From: Schistocerca nitens
Lineage: Eukaryota > Arthropoda > Insecta > Orthoptera > Acrididae
DNA length: 64,000 bases
Direction of reading: 5' to 3'
Assembly: GCF_023898315.1 (NCBI RefSeq)
Contig: NC_064622.1
Coordinates: forward strand, 358,961,234-359,025,233
The position numbers were made by a program, and so were the translations under genes. Under the pieces are notes generated by a model that was not told where the DNA came from, searched no databases, and saw only the letters and a program-made list of their open reading frames with translations. Shown here piece after piece: positions 10,213 to 20,996 of this stretch; position 1 is the first letter of the stretch, and every line of letters begins with the position of its first letter.

Positions 10213-11436
10213 ATGTACGCTGCAATCGAAAATCCCGCCAGTTGTGAGGTGCGGTCTGTTATACGGCTTTTGCTGGCAAAAAACCTAAAACCTATAGGAA
10301 TTTATCGTGAACTGTGCGAAGTGTATGAAAACAACGTAATGAGTGTATGTTCCGTCCAGAAATGGTGCATTCGATTTAAAAATGGCCGCACCAACGTTCA
10401 TGATGAAGATAAGAGTGGACGCCCGAGCATTGTGACTGACGATCTTGCCGCTAAAGTTGATGAAACGATTCGTGAAAACGGTCATTTCACAATAATGGAA
10501 CTTCTGCTTTCTTTCCCACAAGTTTCACGGACTTAGTTGTTTGAAATTGTCACTCAAAAGCTAGGCTACCACAAATGTTGTGCACGATGGGTGACCAAAT
10601 CGCTTACAGAGCAACATAAAGAACAGCGAATGGGGGCAACGTTGACATTTCTGGAGGCCTACCACAAACATGGCCCAGATGACTGGGCGTTTGTGTTGTC
10701 CTCATCATTTCATCATCATTCATGAGAGTGGCTAGATTGGGCTGAGCAAAGGTTGGGAATTTGTATGGGCCCTGATAACCGCACAGTTGAGCGCCTCACA
10801 AACCAAACATCGTCATCATCAACAAACATGGTGATTCATTACTGGATCGAATCGTAACCGGTGACGAGACTTGGGTGAAACACGTCAGTTGCGAGACAAA
10901 ATTACAGTCCATGGAGTGGGAGCACGCAAGGTCCCCCCGAAAAGCAAGAAAATGTTTGCAAGTCAGCAAGGAAGTTGATGGTGACAGTGTTTTGGGATAG
11001 GCAAGGTGTGCTTCTTATTGATTTTTTCGAACGTGGAACAACCATAAATTCTGCCCAGTACTGTCAAACTTTGCACAGCCTTAGAAGAGCAGTCAAAACA
11101 AACGCCGAGGAAAACACTTACAAAATTTTGTTTTTGCACGACAATGCCCGACTTCACACGGGAAACCGCGCTAAAGAACTCCTTAATTCCATCAAATGGG
11201 AAATTTTCTCTCATCCGCCCTACAGCCCCGATCTTGCACCAAGCGACTTCTACTTGTTTCCCAAGATAAAGAACTGGCTTGCAACGCAGCGCTTTGATGA
11301 CGACGTGGAACTCCAGGCGGGCGTGACTCACTGGCTGAAGTCTCAGGCGGCAGGATTTTACAACGAAGCTCTTTCAAAGCTTGTCCACCGTTGTGACAAG
11401 TGCCTCAATGTGTTCGGTGACGACGTGAAAAAGTAG
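10213..11436 (+). pseudogene. Mariner transposase pseudogene
   Basis: The start MYAAIENPASCEVRSVIRL fits the family's N-terminus. The helix-turn-helix region includes VQKWCIRFKNGRTNVHDED and SGRPSIVTDDLAAKVDE. The catalytic triad regions are visible as IVTGDETWVKH (about 10849), LFLHDNARLH (about 11130) and SHPPYSPDLAPSDFYLF (about 11210), the D,D34D signature of mariner. It is inactivated by an in-frame TAG at 10534-10536, by a SINE inserted at 10674-10821 and by a frameshift near 10970. Otherwise it is complete to the C-terminal stop at 11434-11436. The element would need a transposase made elsewhere to move. Confidence 0.92.
10674..10821 (+). mobile_element. Short SINE-like element with (ATC)n tail inside the mariner
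   Basis: A 148-bp insertion begins CCCAGATGACTGGGCGTTTG, contains GCGCCTCACAAACCAAACAT and ends in ATC-rich sequence. It is flanked by the 10-bp duplication ACAAACATGG (10664-10673 and 10822-10831) of mariner coding sequence. It lacks a clear tRNA head, so it is a 5'-truncated copy or a separate short family. Confidence 0.75.
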
Positions 11437-11536
11437 TATTTCAGTCGTTCTTTCATATGTATATAATAAAATGTATTTCTTGTACTTAGTTTTTTTTAAT
11501 GCTATAACATTCCCTACTTTCTGAATAGCCCTCGTA

Positions 11537-12088
11537 CATCTAATATGAAATAGTAAAAGTAATACATAATTTTGTTTGCTGTAGTTGCAGAGTCAGTTGC
11601 TAACAGTAGATCTGAATGCTGAAATGTATACAGATACAAAGATTTACAATTCAGTCAGTGCTCAGTGCAATGATTATTGCGTAGATGATGAGTCCTGACT
11701 GCTATGAAAGTCTGTAAACGTTATGAAATGGCAAACATACCAAAAGCTGCTCGATGTCTGAAATTAAGTAGACCCGCTGCTGGAGCTCCAATAAGGGCAT
11801 TATTACACAGTTGTAGCGCCCTCAGGTTGCTGTGATGGGCTGTGGGAAACGCAGCGGCGTGACTGGAGACGCGCGTGTTAAGTGCGGCCCGCAGGATGGC
11901 GGCTGATACCGCAGTGAAGGGACTCTTCGGAGTTAATAGCAATGTTCTGTGGACAGGCCGCTTTGGCTTCATTTACCTGAAACTAGCAAACCAATTGAGT
12001 TTATTCGTAGATTCACAGAATAATCATAGTTGGAACAGAAGAATAAGGAAACAATTGCATCACACACGCGCAATGATAATAGTAATAG
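11537..12088. other. Intergenic, nothing recognised
   Basis: About 550 bp between a mariner and a solo LTR. The overlapping short frames on both strands carry no motif. Confidence 0.5.
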
Positions 12089-12894
12089 TTTTGTGTTATC
12101 AGAAGAGCCAACACCGTGTTACGAGTGGAGGCCGAAATGCACGCGTTTTAGCTCACGCAGGTTGGCGTGAGGAGGGAAGAACTATACTGGCGTGAGGCCT
12201 GGAACATGACAAGGGATGAGAATTCAGAAAGCGGACTTAATCAGTTTGATACTTAACTTTAATCCATTAATGATGAACGTCGCTCTTGACGGTACATGAT
12301 TCACAATATCATCTGTTCAGAATACATTCTTGAAGATAGTAATTATAGTAACTGAATATGGCGCCTTGCTAGGTCGTAGCAAATGATGTAGCTGAAGGCT
12401 ATGCTAAACTGTCGTCTCTGCAAATGAGAGCGTTTGTAGACAGCGAACCATCGCCCGAGCGAGGTGGCGCAGTGGTGAGACACTGGACTCGCATTCGGGA
12501 GGACGACGGTTCAATCCCGCGTCCGGCCATCCTGATTTAGGTTTTCCGTGATTTCCCTAAATCACTCCAGGCAAATGCCGGGATGGTTCCTCTGAAAGGG
12601 CACGGCCGACTTCCTTCCCCATCCTTCCCTAATCCGATGAGACCGATGACCACGCTGTCTGGTCTCCTTCCCCAAAACCAACCAACCAACCAACCAACCG
12701 AACCATCGCTAGCAAAGTCGGTTGTACAACTGGGGCGAGTGCTAGGGAGTCTCTCTAGACTAGACCTGCCGTGTGGCGGCGCTCGGTGTGCAATCACTGA
12801 TAGTGGCGACACGCGGGTCCGGCGTATACTAACGGAACGCAGCCGATTTAAAGGCTACCACCTAGCAGGTGTGGTGTCTGGCGGTGACACCACA
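12089..12894 (-). mobile_element. Solo LTR of an LTR retrotransposon, containing a SINE
   Basis: On the minus strand it begins TGTGGTGTCACCGCCAGACA at 12894, a typical TG start, and runs to about 12089-12094. A partner LTR or internal region is not found on either side, so it looks like a solo LTR left by LTR-LTR recombination. The left boundary is uncertain by a few bases; taking 12089, the flanks AATAG and AGTAG could be a mutated 5-bp target duplication. I recall this sequence as a repeated one in locusts, but this is from memory. Confidence 0.65.
12455..12698 (+). mobile_element. SINE, family B, full length, inserted in the solo LTR
   Basis: It begins CCGAGCGAGGTGGCGCAGTG, carries the B-box GGTTCAATCCCGCG and ends in (CCAA)n. 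The recipient LTR sequence CGAACCATCGC is duplicated on both sides (12444-12454 and 12699-12709). Confidence 0.92.
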
Positions 12895-12968
12895 AGTAGT
12901 AATAATAATAAGCATGATAAAAATAATAATAGTACTAATAAACAAAATAATAAGAATAATAACTACAT
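12895..12968. repeat. AT-rich simple repeat (AAT/AATAAT)
   Basis: Imperfect AATAAT-type microsatellite directly after the LTR end. Confidence 0.7.
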
Positions 12969-13042
12969 AACGTTCAGGAATCAACACAAACACCAGCACA
13001 CACGCACTGGTTCCTTCATTCAGGAACAAAGATTTCACAATA

Positions 13043-13510
13043 GTGGCTCCGTACAGGGAAGTGTGTGGAGAAAATTTTTTTCATACACCAAGCACAGAGG
13101 ATGAATACCATATTTGCGTGTCCAGCCTGTGGATTGCAGAATGGAAGCTTGTGTCTGAAACAGAACTGTGTCGAAGTTTCATAGGATCTGGGCTCGTCAG
13201 CAGCTTTAGCTATTATCCAACCATGATGGTGATAATTATAGAAACGTGGAGAACGCAGTTGGTTGTATGTGAGGACTGCAACTTAAGAAGGTTATTCCGT
13301 CGTTGCAGATTAATCTCTTACGAAGAATCTCAAGCAACATCGGAAATTTTTTCGAATCATTTGCTTGCACAGTCTGAAGAAATGAAGATCAAGCATTTGG
13401 CAAATGGAGGCTGTGTTTGCTGGAAATATGTGAAAGTAATTTTGCTTTCTAGTAGATTATTTTGTACATGCAGGTCACGAAGAACTCTGATGTCTTCGTG
13501 GGGCCCTTGA
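13043..13510 (+). CDS. Unrecognised ORF, possible exon
   Basis: A 155-codon frame with no family I can name. It contains a Cys/Arg-rich stretch (LVVCEDCNLRRLFRRCRLI) and a helix-forming stretch ending in NGGCVCWKYVK. At that point the DNA reads GTGAAAGTAATT, a possible splice donor at about 13433, and a possible acceptor (TTTTGTACATGCAG) ends near 13474, leading into another open frame. This would make it a two-exon gene with a very short intron, but the exon-like reading could equally be chance. No domain, signal peptide or membrane segment is evident. Confidence 0.22.
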   Translation: MAPYREVCGENFFHTPSTEDEYHICVSSLWIAEWKLVSETELCRSFIGSGLVSSFSYYPTMMVIIIETWRTQLVVCEDCNLRRLFRRCRLISYEESQATSEIFSNHLLAQSEEMKIKHLANGGCVCWKYVKVILLSSRLFCTCRSRRTLMSSWGP

Positions 13511-13707
13511 GAATGCAGTACTGGCAGAAGTTTCTCTCCATTGACTTGTTGGAGTGTCCTGAACTGTTCTTTGCTAACTTTGCCGGAGGAGTGAAAGTGG
13601 GTGATCAAATTTGGTGCCGCGAACATGGACTGACGTATACGAGCAATCAAAGAACAGGGCTCTGGAAGGACTACAAACAGCTTTGGAGGGCGTTTGCGTG
13701 TCTGTGA
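13462..13707 (+). CDS. Unrecognised ORF, possible second exon
   Basis: An open frame overlapping the end of the preceding one contains VTKNSDVFVGPLRMQYWQKF and FAGGVKVGDQIWCREHGLTY, then ends with a stop after WRAFACL. Its peptide looks protein-like in composition (mixed aromatic and charged residues), and it could follow a splice acceptor near 13474. I cannot assign a family. Confidence 0.22.
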   Translation: MYMQVTKNSDVFVGPLRMQYWQKFLSIDLLECPELFFANFAGGVKVGDQIWCREHGLTYTSNQRTGLWKDYKQLWRAFACL

Positions 13708-13968
13708 AAGCAATGGAATAATTGTATATATATGGGCTGTAGCTTGAACATACAACCCCTATAATATCTGAATAGCCTCTAGCTGCAAGAGTGCGGTCCA
13801 CAGTCACCTCCTCGTTGATTTCACTTCCGTCGTCGTTGTAGATATTTGCATCTGTGTTGTTGGGTGCCACGAGTGCACGAGCTGCTTCTTACCAGTCCTC
13901 TAAAGGTTTTTGAATGTCGTTTCTGTACTGGTACGATTTTACTGTAACAAAAGATTTGACTTTACGAT

Positions 13969-14316
13969 CTATATAATATTGTTTTTACGCTTGCAGCGCA
14001 AGGCCCATCCGTCACTTGCGTCAAGGCTTGGGAAATTTAGCTGTCTGCCTTTTGTTTTCGCCCACACTTTCACGACATAGTGAACGCAGCGATCCTCGTG
14101 GAGAGTGTCTCCGAAGGCCTCCATCGTAATTTTTTTGTGCTTCTCTTTCATATGGTATATTAACTCCCCACTTTCCCATCGCCGTTTCCACTGATAAAAC
14201 GTACATCGTGAAGGACATCTAGAGTGAAATCTGTTTTTCACTGCAGACATCGTGCGATGTGCAAATGTTCGGGTTGACTTTGGCTGCTTTCTTACTTTAA
14301 ACCAATGTTTGAACAT
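13969..14316 (-). pseudogene. ORF with weak resemblance to a CENP-B-type DNA-binding domain
   Basis: The minus-strand frame contains FYQWKRRWESGELIYHMKEK, MEAFGDTLHEDRC and ends with LDASDGWALRCKRKNNI. The last segment recalls the second helix-turn-helix of CENP-B/pogo-like transposases, where an A-S-x-x-W-x-x-R-F-K-R-R-H-N-I pattern is usual; here Cys replaces Phe. Upstream on the same strand (about 14351-14530) is another open stretch ending in a possible splice donor, with an acidic Ser-rich tail (STSEESSSDVNDE). A pogo-like transposon or a domesticated gene fragment are both possible. Weak support. Confidence 0.22.
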
Positions 14317-14765
14317 TTAGATTTTCTCGTTAATAAGATAAAACATTACCTTTTTCTCCTTTCGTGGTACTTCGTCATTTACATCACTTGAGGACTCTTC
14401 TGACGTTGACTTTTGTCCATGCAGATGGTCACAAGCGAACGATTCCGCTCCATCTTGAGTGCGCTCGTTGGTATTTAATGCGACGTTCGACCCGTCCCAC
14501 TGATTAGTTATGTCCAGTAGGAATGCCGCACAGTTTCTCTAATCTTCACTTGTAGGCACACAATCGCCTCTATGGAACAGTCCACAAGAATATCAGTCAG
14601 GTTCTACAGATTACTATCGCAAAACAGCACTGTCAGCTGCAACAGTAGCAGCAGCGTGCGGTCTGGACAGCAATTTAAGACCAACTTGTTCGTGTGTGCA
14701 CAAACACTAGCTCTAGCCACAATCCGTACGTCTGATGGTACGGAGTGCTGTTATCTATCAGTAAA

Positions 14766-14826
14766 AAATAATTATTATTATTATCATCATCATTGTTGTT
14801 GTTGTTATTGTTATCATGACTATTAA
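14766..14826. repeat. Compound ATT/ATC/GTT microsatellite
   Basis: Runs of TTA, TCA and TGT triplets form a compound trinucleotide repeat. Confidence 0.8.
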
Positions 14827-15118
14827 TACTTCTGTACGTGTGAACCAGTTCGTTCTTCAACCTTCTGTTCCTATTGTTTATGTTTACTCTTGTGAAAATA
14901 CTTGTGCACTCAATAGGTTTGCTACTTTCAAATAAACGATGCGAAAGCGGACTGCCAAAAGAGTATTTACATAAACTCCGAACAGTCCTTTTGCATGTCA
15001 GGAGAATGTTGTCCTATATAACAGTTTCACACTAAGGTGGCACGGCCAACGCTAGGAGCCGGGACCTAGCGACAAATTAGCACTGAAACGACTTCTCCAC
15101 GGAAGCTCTTCACAACAG

Positions 15119-15308
15119 CCGGCCGCTGTGGCGGAGCGCTTCTAGGCGCGTCAGTCCGGAACCGCACTGCTGCTACGGTCGCAGGTTGGAATCCTGCCTC
15201 GGGCATGGATGTGTATGGTGTCGTTAGGTTAGCTAGGTTTGAGTCTAGGGGACTGATGGCCTCAGCTGTTAAGTCCCATAGTGCTTAGAGCCATTTGAAC
15301 CATTTTCT
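15119..15308 (+). mobile_element. SINE, family A, full length
   Basis: It begins CCGGCCGCTGTGGCGGAGCG, has the B-box-like GGTTGGAATCCTGC (one change from the usual form) and ends GAGCCATTTGAACCATTT. Flanked by the 12-bp duplication TCTTCACAACAG (15107-15118 and 15309-15320). Confidence 0.88.
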
Positions 15309-15665
15309 TCTTCACAACAGATGCTCACCATTACTCTTTTCCCGCGCTCAGTAGGCCAAGTGTTACTTACTGCTCACCATTTACGCACGTTGTGGACAAC
15401 AGCACATAGCACAAACTATATACACAAGTTGAAAAAGTTTTGCATCACCTCGGTTCCGGAACCTGCATAGAAAATTGGAATAGAGATCAACATTAACATC
15501 ATTTCCGCCCTTTTTATTGCTATTGAAAACCACACATTGCATGTTGTACCACCATACAGCGAGACCTTCAGAGATGGTGCTCCAGATTGCTGTACACACC
15601 GGTACCTCTAATACCCAGTAGCACTTCCTTTTACAATGATGCATGCCTGTAATCGTCGTGGCATA

Positions 15666-15957
15666 CTATCCCACAAGTTCATCAAGGCACTGTTGGTCCA
15701 GATTGTCCCACTCCTCAACGGCGATTCGGCGTAGATCCCTCAGAGTGGTTGGTGGGTCACGTCGTCCATAAACAGCCCTTTCCAATGTATCCCACGCATG
15801 TCCGATAGGATTCATGTCTGGAGAACATGCTGGCCGCTTTAGTCTACTGATGTCGTTATCCAGAAGGAAGTCATTCACAAGATGGTTATGATGGGGGCGC
15901 GAATTGTCATCCATGAAGACAAATACCTTGCCAAAATGCCGACGATATGGTTGCACT
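15666..15957 (-). pseudogene. Tc1-type transposase, C-terminal part
   Basis: The minus-strand frame carries the end of the D,D34E catalytic domain: VFVFMDDNSRPHH with the second Asp, then RPACSPDMNPIGHAWDTLER with the final Glu. The C-terminal helix DLRRIAVEEWDNL follows. The frame continues across the LTR-element insertion: ILLPIV on the right side joins QPYRRHFGK on the left when the inserted element and one CACT copy are removed. That is the expected Tc1 sequence at this point and confirms the insertion site. Confidence 0.9.
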
Positions 15958-16362
15958 TGAAACCTCCCCTTAGAAAAATTTATGAATGATTGTGCCGATA
16001 AACCCCTTACGTTATTTGATTTTCAAACAGCTGAGCAAAACTGAACGTACTCAGATATTTCTCTCTTTACTTATTCTGATAATCACTAAACTGATACACA
16101 ATATTTTTAGCGCAATGCAATCTGACTTTCAATAATCCCTACTCTTTGGCCCTAACTAACAATAACCTATAACTTTCATGAATCACTTACCTCACAAAAA
16201 TCTTCGTTACTCGACCTACTGCAATACAGCGAGCGCCAATACTGCCAGCTAAATAAAAGATTCTAACTACTGAAGTCACTAGCTACTGATAGGCATAGTT
16301 AGCAAATGAAAGATTTTCATAGAGGACAAACAATGTATTTACCTTAATAGTGTTCAGAAGTC

Positions 16363-16366
<4 letters not shown>

Positions 16367-16427
<61 letters not shown>
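16367..16427. repeat. (AT)n microsatellite
   Basis: About 60 bp of uninterrupted AT dinucleotides inside the 3' LTR. Confidence 0.98.
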
Positions 16428-16430
<3 letters not shown>

Positions 16431-16453
16431 TTCATGACATCCAGTCTTACAAA

Positions 16454-16653
16454 AATGGTTCAAATGGCTCTGAGCACTATGGGACTTAATATCTGTGGTC
16501 ATCAGTCCCCTAGAACTTAGAACTACTTAAACCTAACTAACCTAAGGACATCACACACATACATGCCCGAGACAGGATTCGACCCTGCGACCGTAGCGGT
16601 CGCGCGGTACCAGACTGTAGCAACTAGAACTGCTCGGCCAGTCCGGCTGGCTT
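16454..16653 (-). mobile_element. SINE, family A, inserted in the 3' LTR
   Basis: Minus-strand full-length copy. On the + strand it begins with the reverse of the 3' end (AATGGTTCAAATGGCTCTGA) and ends with the reverse of the head (CGGCCAGTCCGGCTGG). Flanked by the 13-bp LTR duplication CCAGTCTTACAAA (16441-16453 and 16654-16666). Confidence 0.93.
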
Positions 16654-17174
16654 CCAGTCTTACAAAGTTAACGTCTCTGATGGACACACGTCCAGATCAT
16701 CCGCTCTCGAAACTCTGCCATCTCTCTCCCCACATCCACCACTGCTGGCGGCTCGCCTCCAACTGCGCAACGCTACGCGCTGTTCACATCCAACTGCCCA
16801 ACACTACAATAGCAAATATTCCAACAATGCAAAACAGCCACTGACTTCACACAGCACAGTCAGTGATTTTCATACAGAGCGCTACGTAGCGTTACCAACA
16901 TAAAAACCTAAACAGCCTACTTACATAGCCCCCACGCTCCACATAAAAAATTTTACAAATTGTTTTGGGCAGTGGCCACTAATGATTTGATAAAATTTTT
17001 CATAATTACAACAACAAAGATATCAAATGCACACACTTATTGATGTAATGTTGGTCAAAAGCAAAAATTGTTCTCATAAAGACAGTCCTGTCTCTTTTTT
17101 TTCTCAAAGTCTGAGCAGGAAAAGAAAATGCACACAGAAGTAGTGGATTTTCATGCAGTCTTGAAGAAGTAGTG

Positions 17175-17440
17175 TTGTCCTTCCAACAGAAAGACAGTGC
17201 TGTCTCTTGACATGCAGACAGGTAATGGGCCACAACAGAGCAAACCCACAGCAGAGTCAGTCGAAGTTTTGAAGAATATTGATAGGTAGGTCATCACAGA
17301 GCAGACCACTGTAGTCCTGTTAGAGATTATGGTATTGGTGGGCCACCAGAGGTGCATACCCACTGCAGTCCTTGTAGAAATAATGGTATTGGTGGGCCAT
17401 CAAAGATGCAGACCCACTGTAGTCCTTATAGAGACGGCCA
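17175..17440. repeat. 54-bp tandem repeat in the retrotransposon's non-coding region
   Basis: Two clear copies of a 54-bp unit (17311-17364 and 17365-17418) share GGTATTGGTGGGCCA and ATG-CAGACCCACT-like words. A partial third copy follows, and degenerate copies precede from about 17175. Confidence 0.75.
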
Positions 17441-20400
17441 GCAGCCGTCTGTTGCGACTGTGCAGGTGCACAAGCACCATTGAAGAGTCTTGTGTACAAT
17501 ATAGCAAGTCCATAAACCACCACTTGTGCACTCACAAAGTTTTTGGAATTGTCCTTAGAACCAGCAATGCTGTTAATCAGTCCCTTGCTGAATTATTAAC
17601 ACACTGCAAACAATAACAGTCCCACCTTCTCACATATTATGCATATACTATGACCAGCAGAAATGTGTGCACTGAAATGAATGCTTACAAGTTACTTAAT
17701 TTGATGAACTGGTGTCAATTACAATTTTATAACATGAGGATACAATCAGAAAGGTACAGAAAACATAATTAAAAACATAATACTACATATAACATTTGTA
17801 GTAATACAGGTTTTACAAAAGAATAGAAATAAACATGTACATCAGTGTTACAGGAATTATGACATAAGTAAATAAATAAAATAATGAGAATAGTTTTCGA
17901 AACATTAATTTCACTCATGAGCATTGGAACAGAACAGAATTAATAATGTCTAAACATCTTTACAATGTGAATAAAATAGTAGTAGAAAAATTCTACAACA
18001 TAACTCTTATCAGATAAACACATAAAGACAGGAAGAACACAAATACACAAGAGTACACAAACACGTAGTGGAATAACACAAAAGGAAAGGGCAGGGTTTG
18101 TTTTACTGCAGTGTTTTGCAACAAAACTTTCTTTACTTCTTGGCGATCTCCCTTCATTCATCATCATTCCCAAAAAGTCCTATCTATACCTGTTGTCCCT
18201 AAACCGTACTGTTTTGTTCATATCCTCTATCAAAATAATTATTCTTCATTGTACACTACTCATTCTGGCCCAAATCTTTTTCATATAACTTCTCAATGCA
18301 TTTCTTCCAATTCATCACAACTCATTCTCTTATACAGCCTACCCCCTCTTAAGCTAACTTAAATCTACTGAGCTCAGATGCATAAACTAAGGGATGAGGC
18401 AATGCAACAGCACAAAAGAATTAACACAAACAGCAATGGCAAAAAATGCAAATTGGCAAAGCAAGCAGCAGTATTTCCAAATTAGCAAAGCAAATGCAAC
18501 ATTACAACTAATATGAGCCAATGTGCAGCAACAAGAAAAATAAATAAGTAATAAAACTGGCATAACAGAGTAATACAAAGTGAAATTTAGTAGCACTATG
18601 CCTGGCAAACAGCAGCAGCAAATGCTATAACTTATACCTAAACATGACAAAGCTCAAGCAGAAAAATATTACAGCAAAGATGGCCATGTCTAATACCTAT
18701 GTCACATCTCATCACTAGAGTGATGCCTCACGATAACTTACTCTAGCAGACAAGTTACCAAATCGTTAAAAAGTTACTTATCCAATTCCTGTGAAGCGAA
18801 ATGTCTATTTGTGTTCCCTTTTTTTTAATGAAAGTAGATCATAAAATTATTGTTTAATGGATCTGTAGACAGAAAGTATTTACATTAGTACATCTATTAA
18901 ATTTCATTTTAACCAATGCTGCAGTGCAGCTAGAAACTAGACATTAAACAAAATAGGATAATATATATATACAAAGCAAAGCATGAAACATCATTCACTA
19001 GCCATATGGCATTTCATAAGGCAGTAAATATCAGAAACTAGGAGCTCAAAACTGTAATCATATGTTTCAAGTATAAGTGTGTCTTATTTGAAATGCTTTC
19101 TACAAATAAATGTCAATAGCGAGGTTAATGGCCTCTTTTTTTCTTTTTCACCTAATGGCTTTTTCTCCAGGCGACTGGCACAGCTGGGCGCCCATAACAC
19201 ATTACATCAAGGTCACTTAGCTTTCTTACCGAAATATTTACGACTGCAGTTTGCGCTACAGTGACAGACTAATGTGTAGAAACAAAATCCTATAAATATA
19301 ACAGTGTCCACAAAATTTTCGTCAGCATTGCGATACATTCATGCATTTACACACATTTCATAACTCTTAAAGTACGATTCTTGGTTTCCAACATCCTTTT
19401 TCACAGATCAGAGTCCCTAACCACTACTCATTATTCCTTACTTTATTACACATATACATTTTCGTCGACACTTCTTCAATATTTCATCATAATAAATACA
19501 TAGCACAATCAAATTCCTCATATAGCATCAGCTTATTGATCATAAACATACCTCTACAGCATAATACACATCGTCGTCATAATAATAACATCATAACAAC
19601 TCAGTCAAATCTCAAAAACGTCGTAGCTTTCTGCAATAATTTCAAAACCTAAAAAAAATTTTCTGCTCATTTCAATAGTGTCATCAACCTCAAACGTACT
19701 TTAAAAATCATGATCCCATACCAAATACATCATTCAAAGCTCTCATAGTATCACAATGGTTCCGAAAAAAATATGAACAGTGCACAAAGTACAGACAAAA
19801 TACAATTTCATAAGTGTTAATTGCATAAACATGTGTCACTGACGTAACTGTAGTAAAAAAAAAATGTTTGTCTCTCTCAGTTAAATGATCAAATAGCTGT
19901 GTAATTATGTGCTAGAGAAATATGGTACTGATGCGTAAAGTTGTGTAAGCAAATATCGTATTAGCTAGGGCTCCTTCTGCTTGCCAAACACATGGTACAC
20001 AAAGTAAGCGTGTAACCCCCTGAGGATTAACGTAATTACACCCTCAGGTGTTACATATTACAGCGATGGAATGAAATGTATCACGGAAAACCTTTGTATC
20101 TTTGTAATTCAAAAATCTTTAAAAATAAATGTTTTAAGTACAAAATTAATCATTCAAATACGTGTCCTGTAGCGCTAAATGTGCATCTTGCTGTAAGATA
20201 ATTCTGTGGAAGTGTCGTAGTTATCGTCCTCCGTAAGCAAAGTTCTGCAGAAGTCAATGTACTCACCTCATCATAAACAAAAGTGAAATGCTTTGCATAT
20301 AGATATCGTAGCTATTACGCTTATTGCTGTGATGAAGTAAGTACTGTACTGTAACGTATTGTTGTGCTACGGAAAAGGCTGTCTCATTGTAGCTATACCA

Positions 20401-20990
20401 CAAAAGTTACTTTTTAAAACATGTTTTACTTTCCAGAATAATACAGAAAAACTGTGCAGATATAAAACAGATACACCGCAAAAGCAACTGTGTCATCTGG
20501 TGTCTCTCAGAAAGTACTTTAAATCCAGAATGTATTTTCAAGTAAACCAAAATGTTGCATTAAAATCTCATTAGCAGTACCGGTATAGGTTCTAACTAAG
20601 TAAATAGTCGTCACGTAATCGTGCAACTAACAAGCAGGAATTTACACACACTATAACACTGTTCACTATAACAATGCATTTGTAATTACTTGTCTAAATA
20701 AGTTCCCTAGGTTCTTGATTGGAAAGTTAATTTAAAACATAGGTGCATGTTAACAGTTTCTAAGTGTGACAAAGAGTACCAGTAACATGAAGCGAAAATT
20801 TTTATGGCAAAGACTAAGTTACAAAATAGATTATCTTTCAATAAACGCTTTTACATGTGAAATGTGGTGCAATCTCTTACCATTTCTAGTGCGCAGAGTT
20901 TCAACTTCAAAATAATTATCATGCTGTGTACGTCGGTAAGGAATGCTAAAATTTTTCTCGGAGCCAGCCAGCGCACATGGCTGCTTGCGG
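17441..20990 (-). other. Non-coding interior of the gag-only retrotransposon
   Basis: About 3.5 kb of AT-rich sequence between the end of gag and the 3' tandem repeat region. No ORF above 90 codons has any recognisable motif. This is where pol would lie in an autonomous element; it is absent or unrecognisably decayed. Confidence 0.6.
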
Positions 20991-20996
20991 TGCGAG

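Larger units (their letters stand above)
10051..11534 (+). mobile_element. Mariner-type DNA transposon, both ends present
   Basis: The terminal inverted repeats are CGAGGGCTATCCAGAAAGTA at 10051 and its near-perfect inverse ending CTGAATAGCCCTCG at 11534, each bordered by TA (10049-10050 and 11535-11536). The interior carries a single transposase gene and a 148-bp SINE insertion. Without the SINE and one copy of its duplication it is about 1.33 kb, a usual mariner length. Confidence 0.92.
15958..16924 (-). repeat. 3' LTR of the gag-only retrotransposon
   Basis: On the minus strand it starts TGTAAGTAGGCTGTTTAGG and ends GGGGAGGTTTCA. Without the 200-bp SINE and its 13-bp duplication it is about 750 bp. 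It contains a long (AT)n run. The portion 16654-16924 matches 23589-23835 plus 26993-27024; I count about 17 differences in roughly 270 bp by eye, pointing to an old insertion. Confidence 0.85.

Noticed and set aside
17175-17440. CRISPR-like array
   Set aside because: Units are contiguous 54-bp tandem repeats without spacers, within a eukaryotic retroelement.
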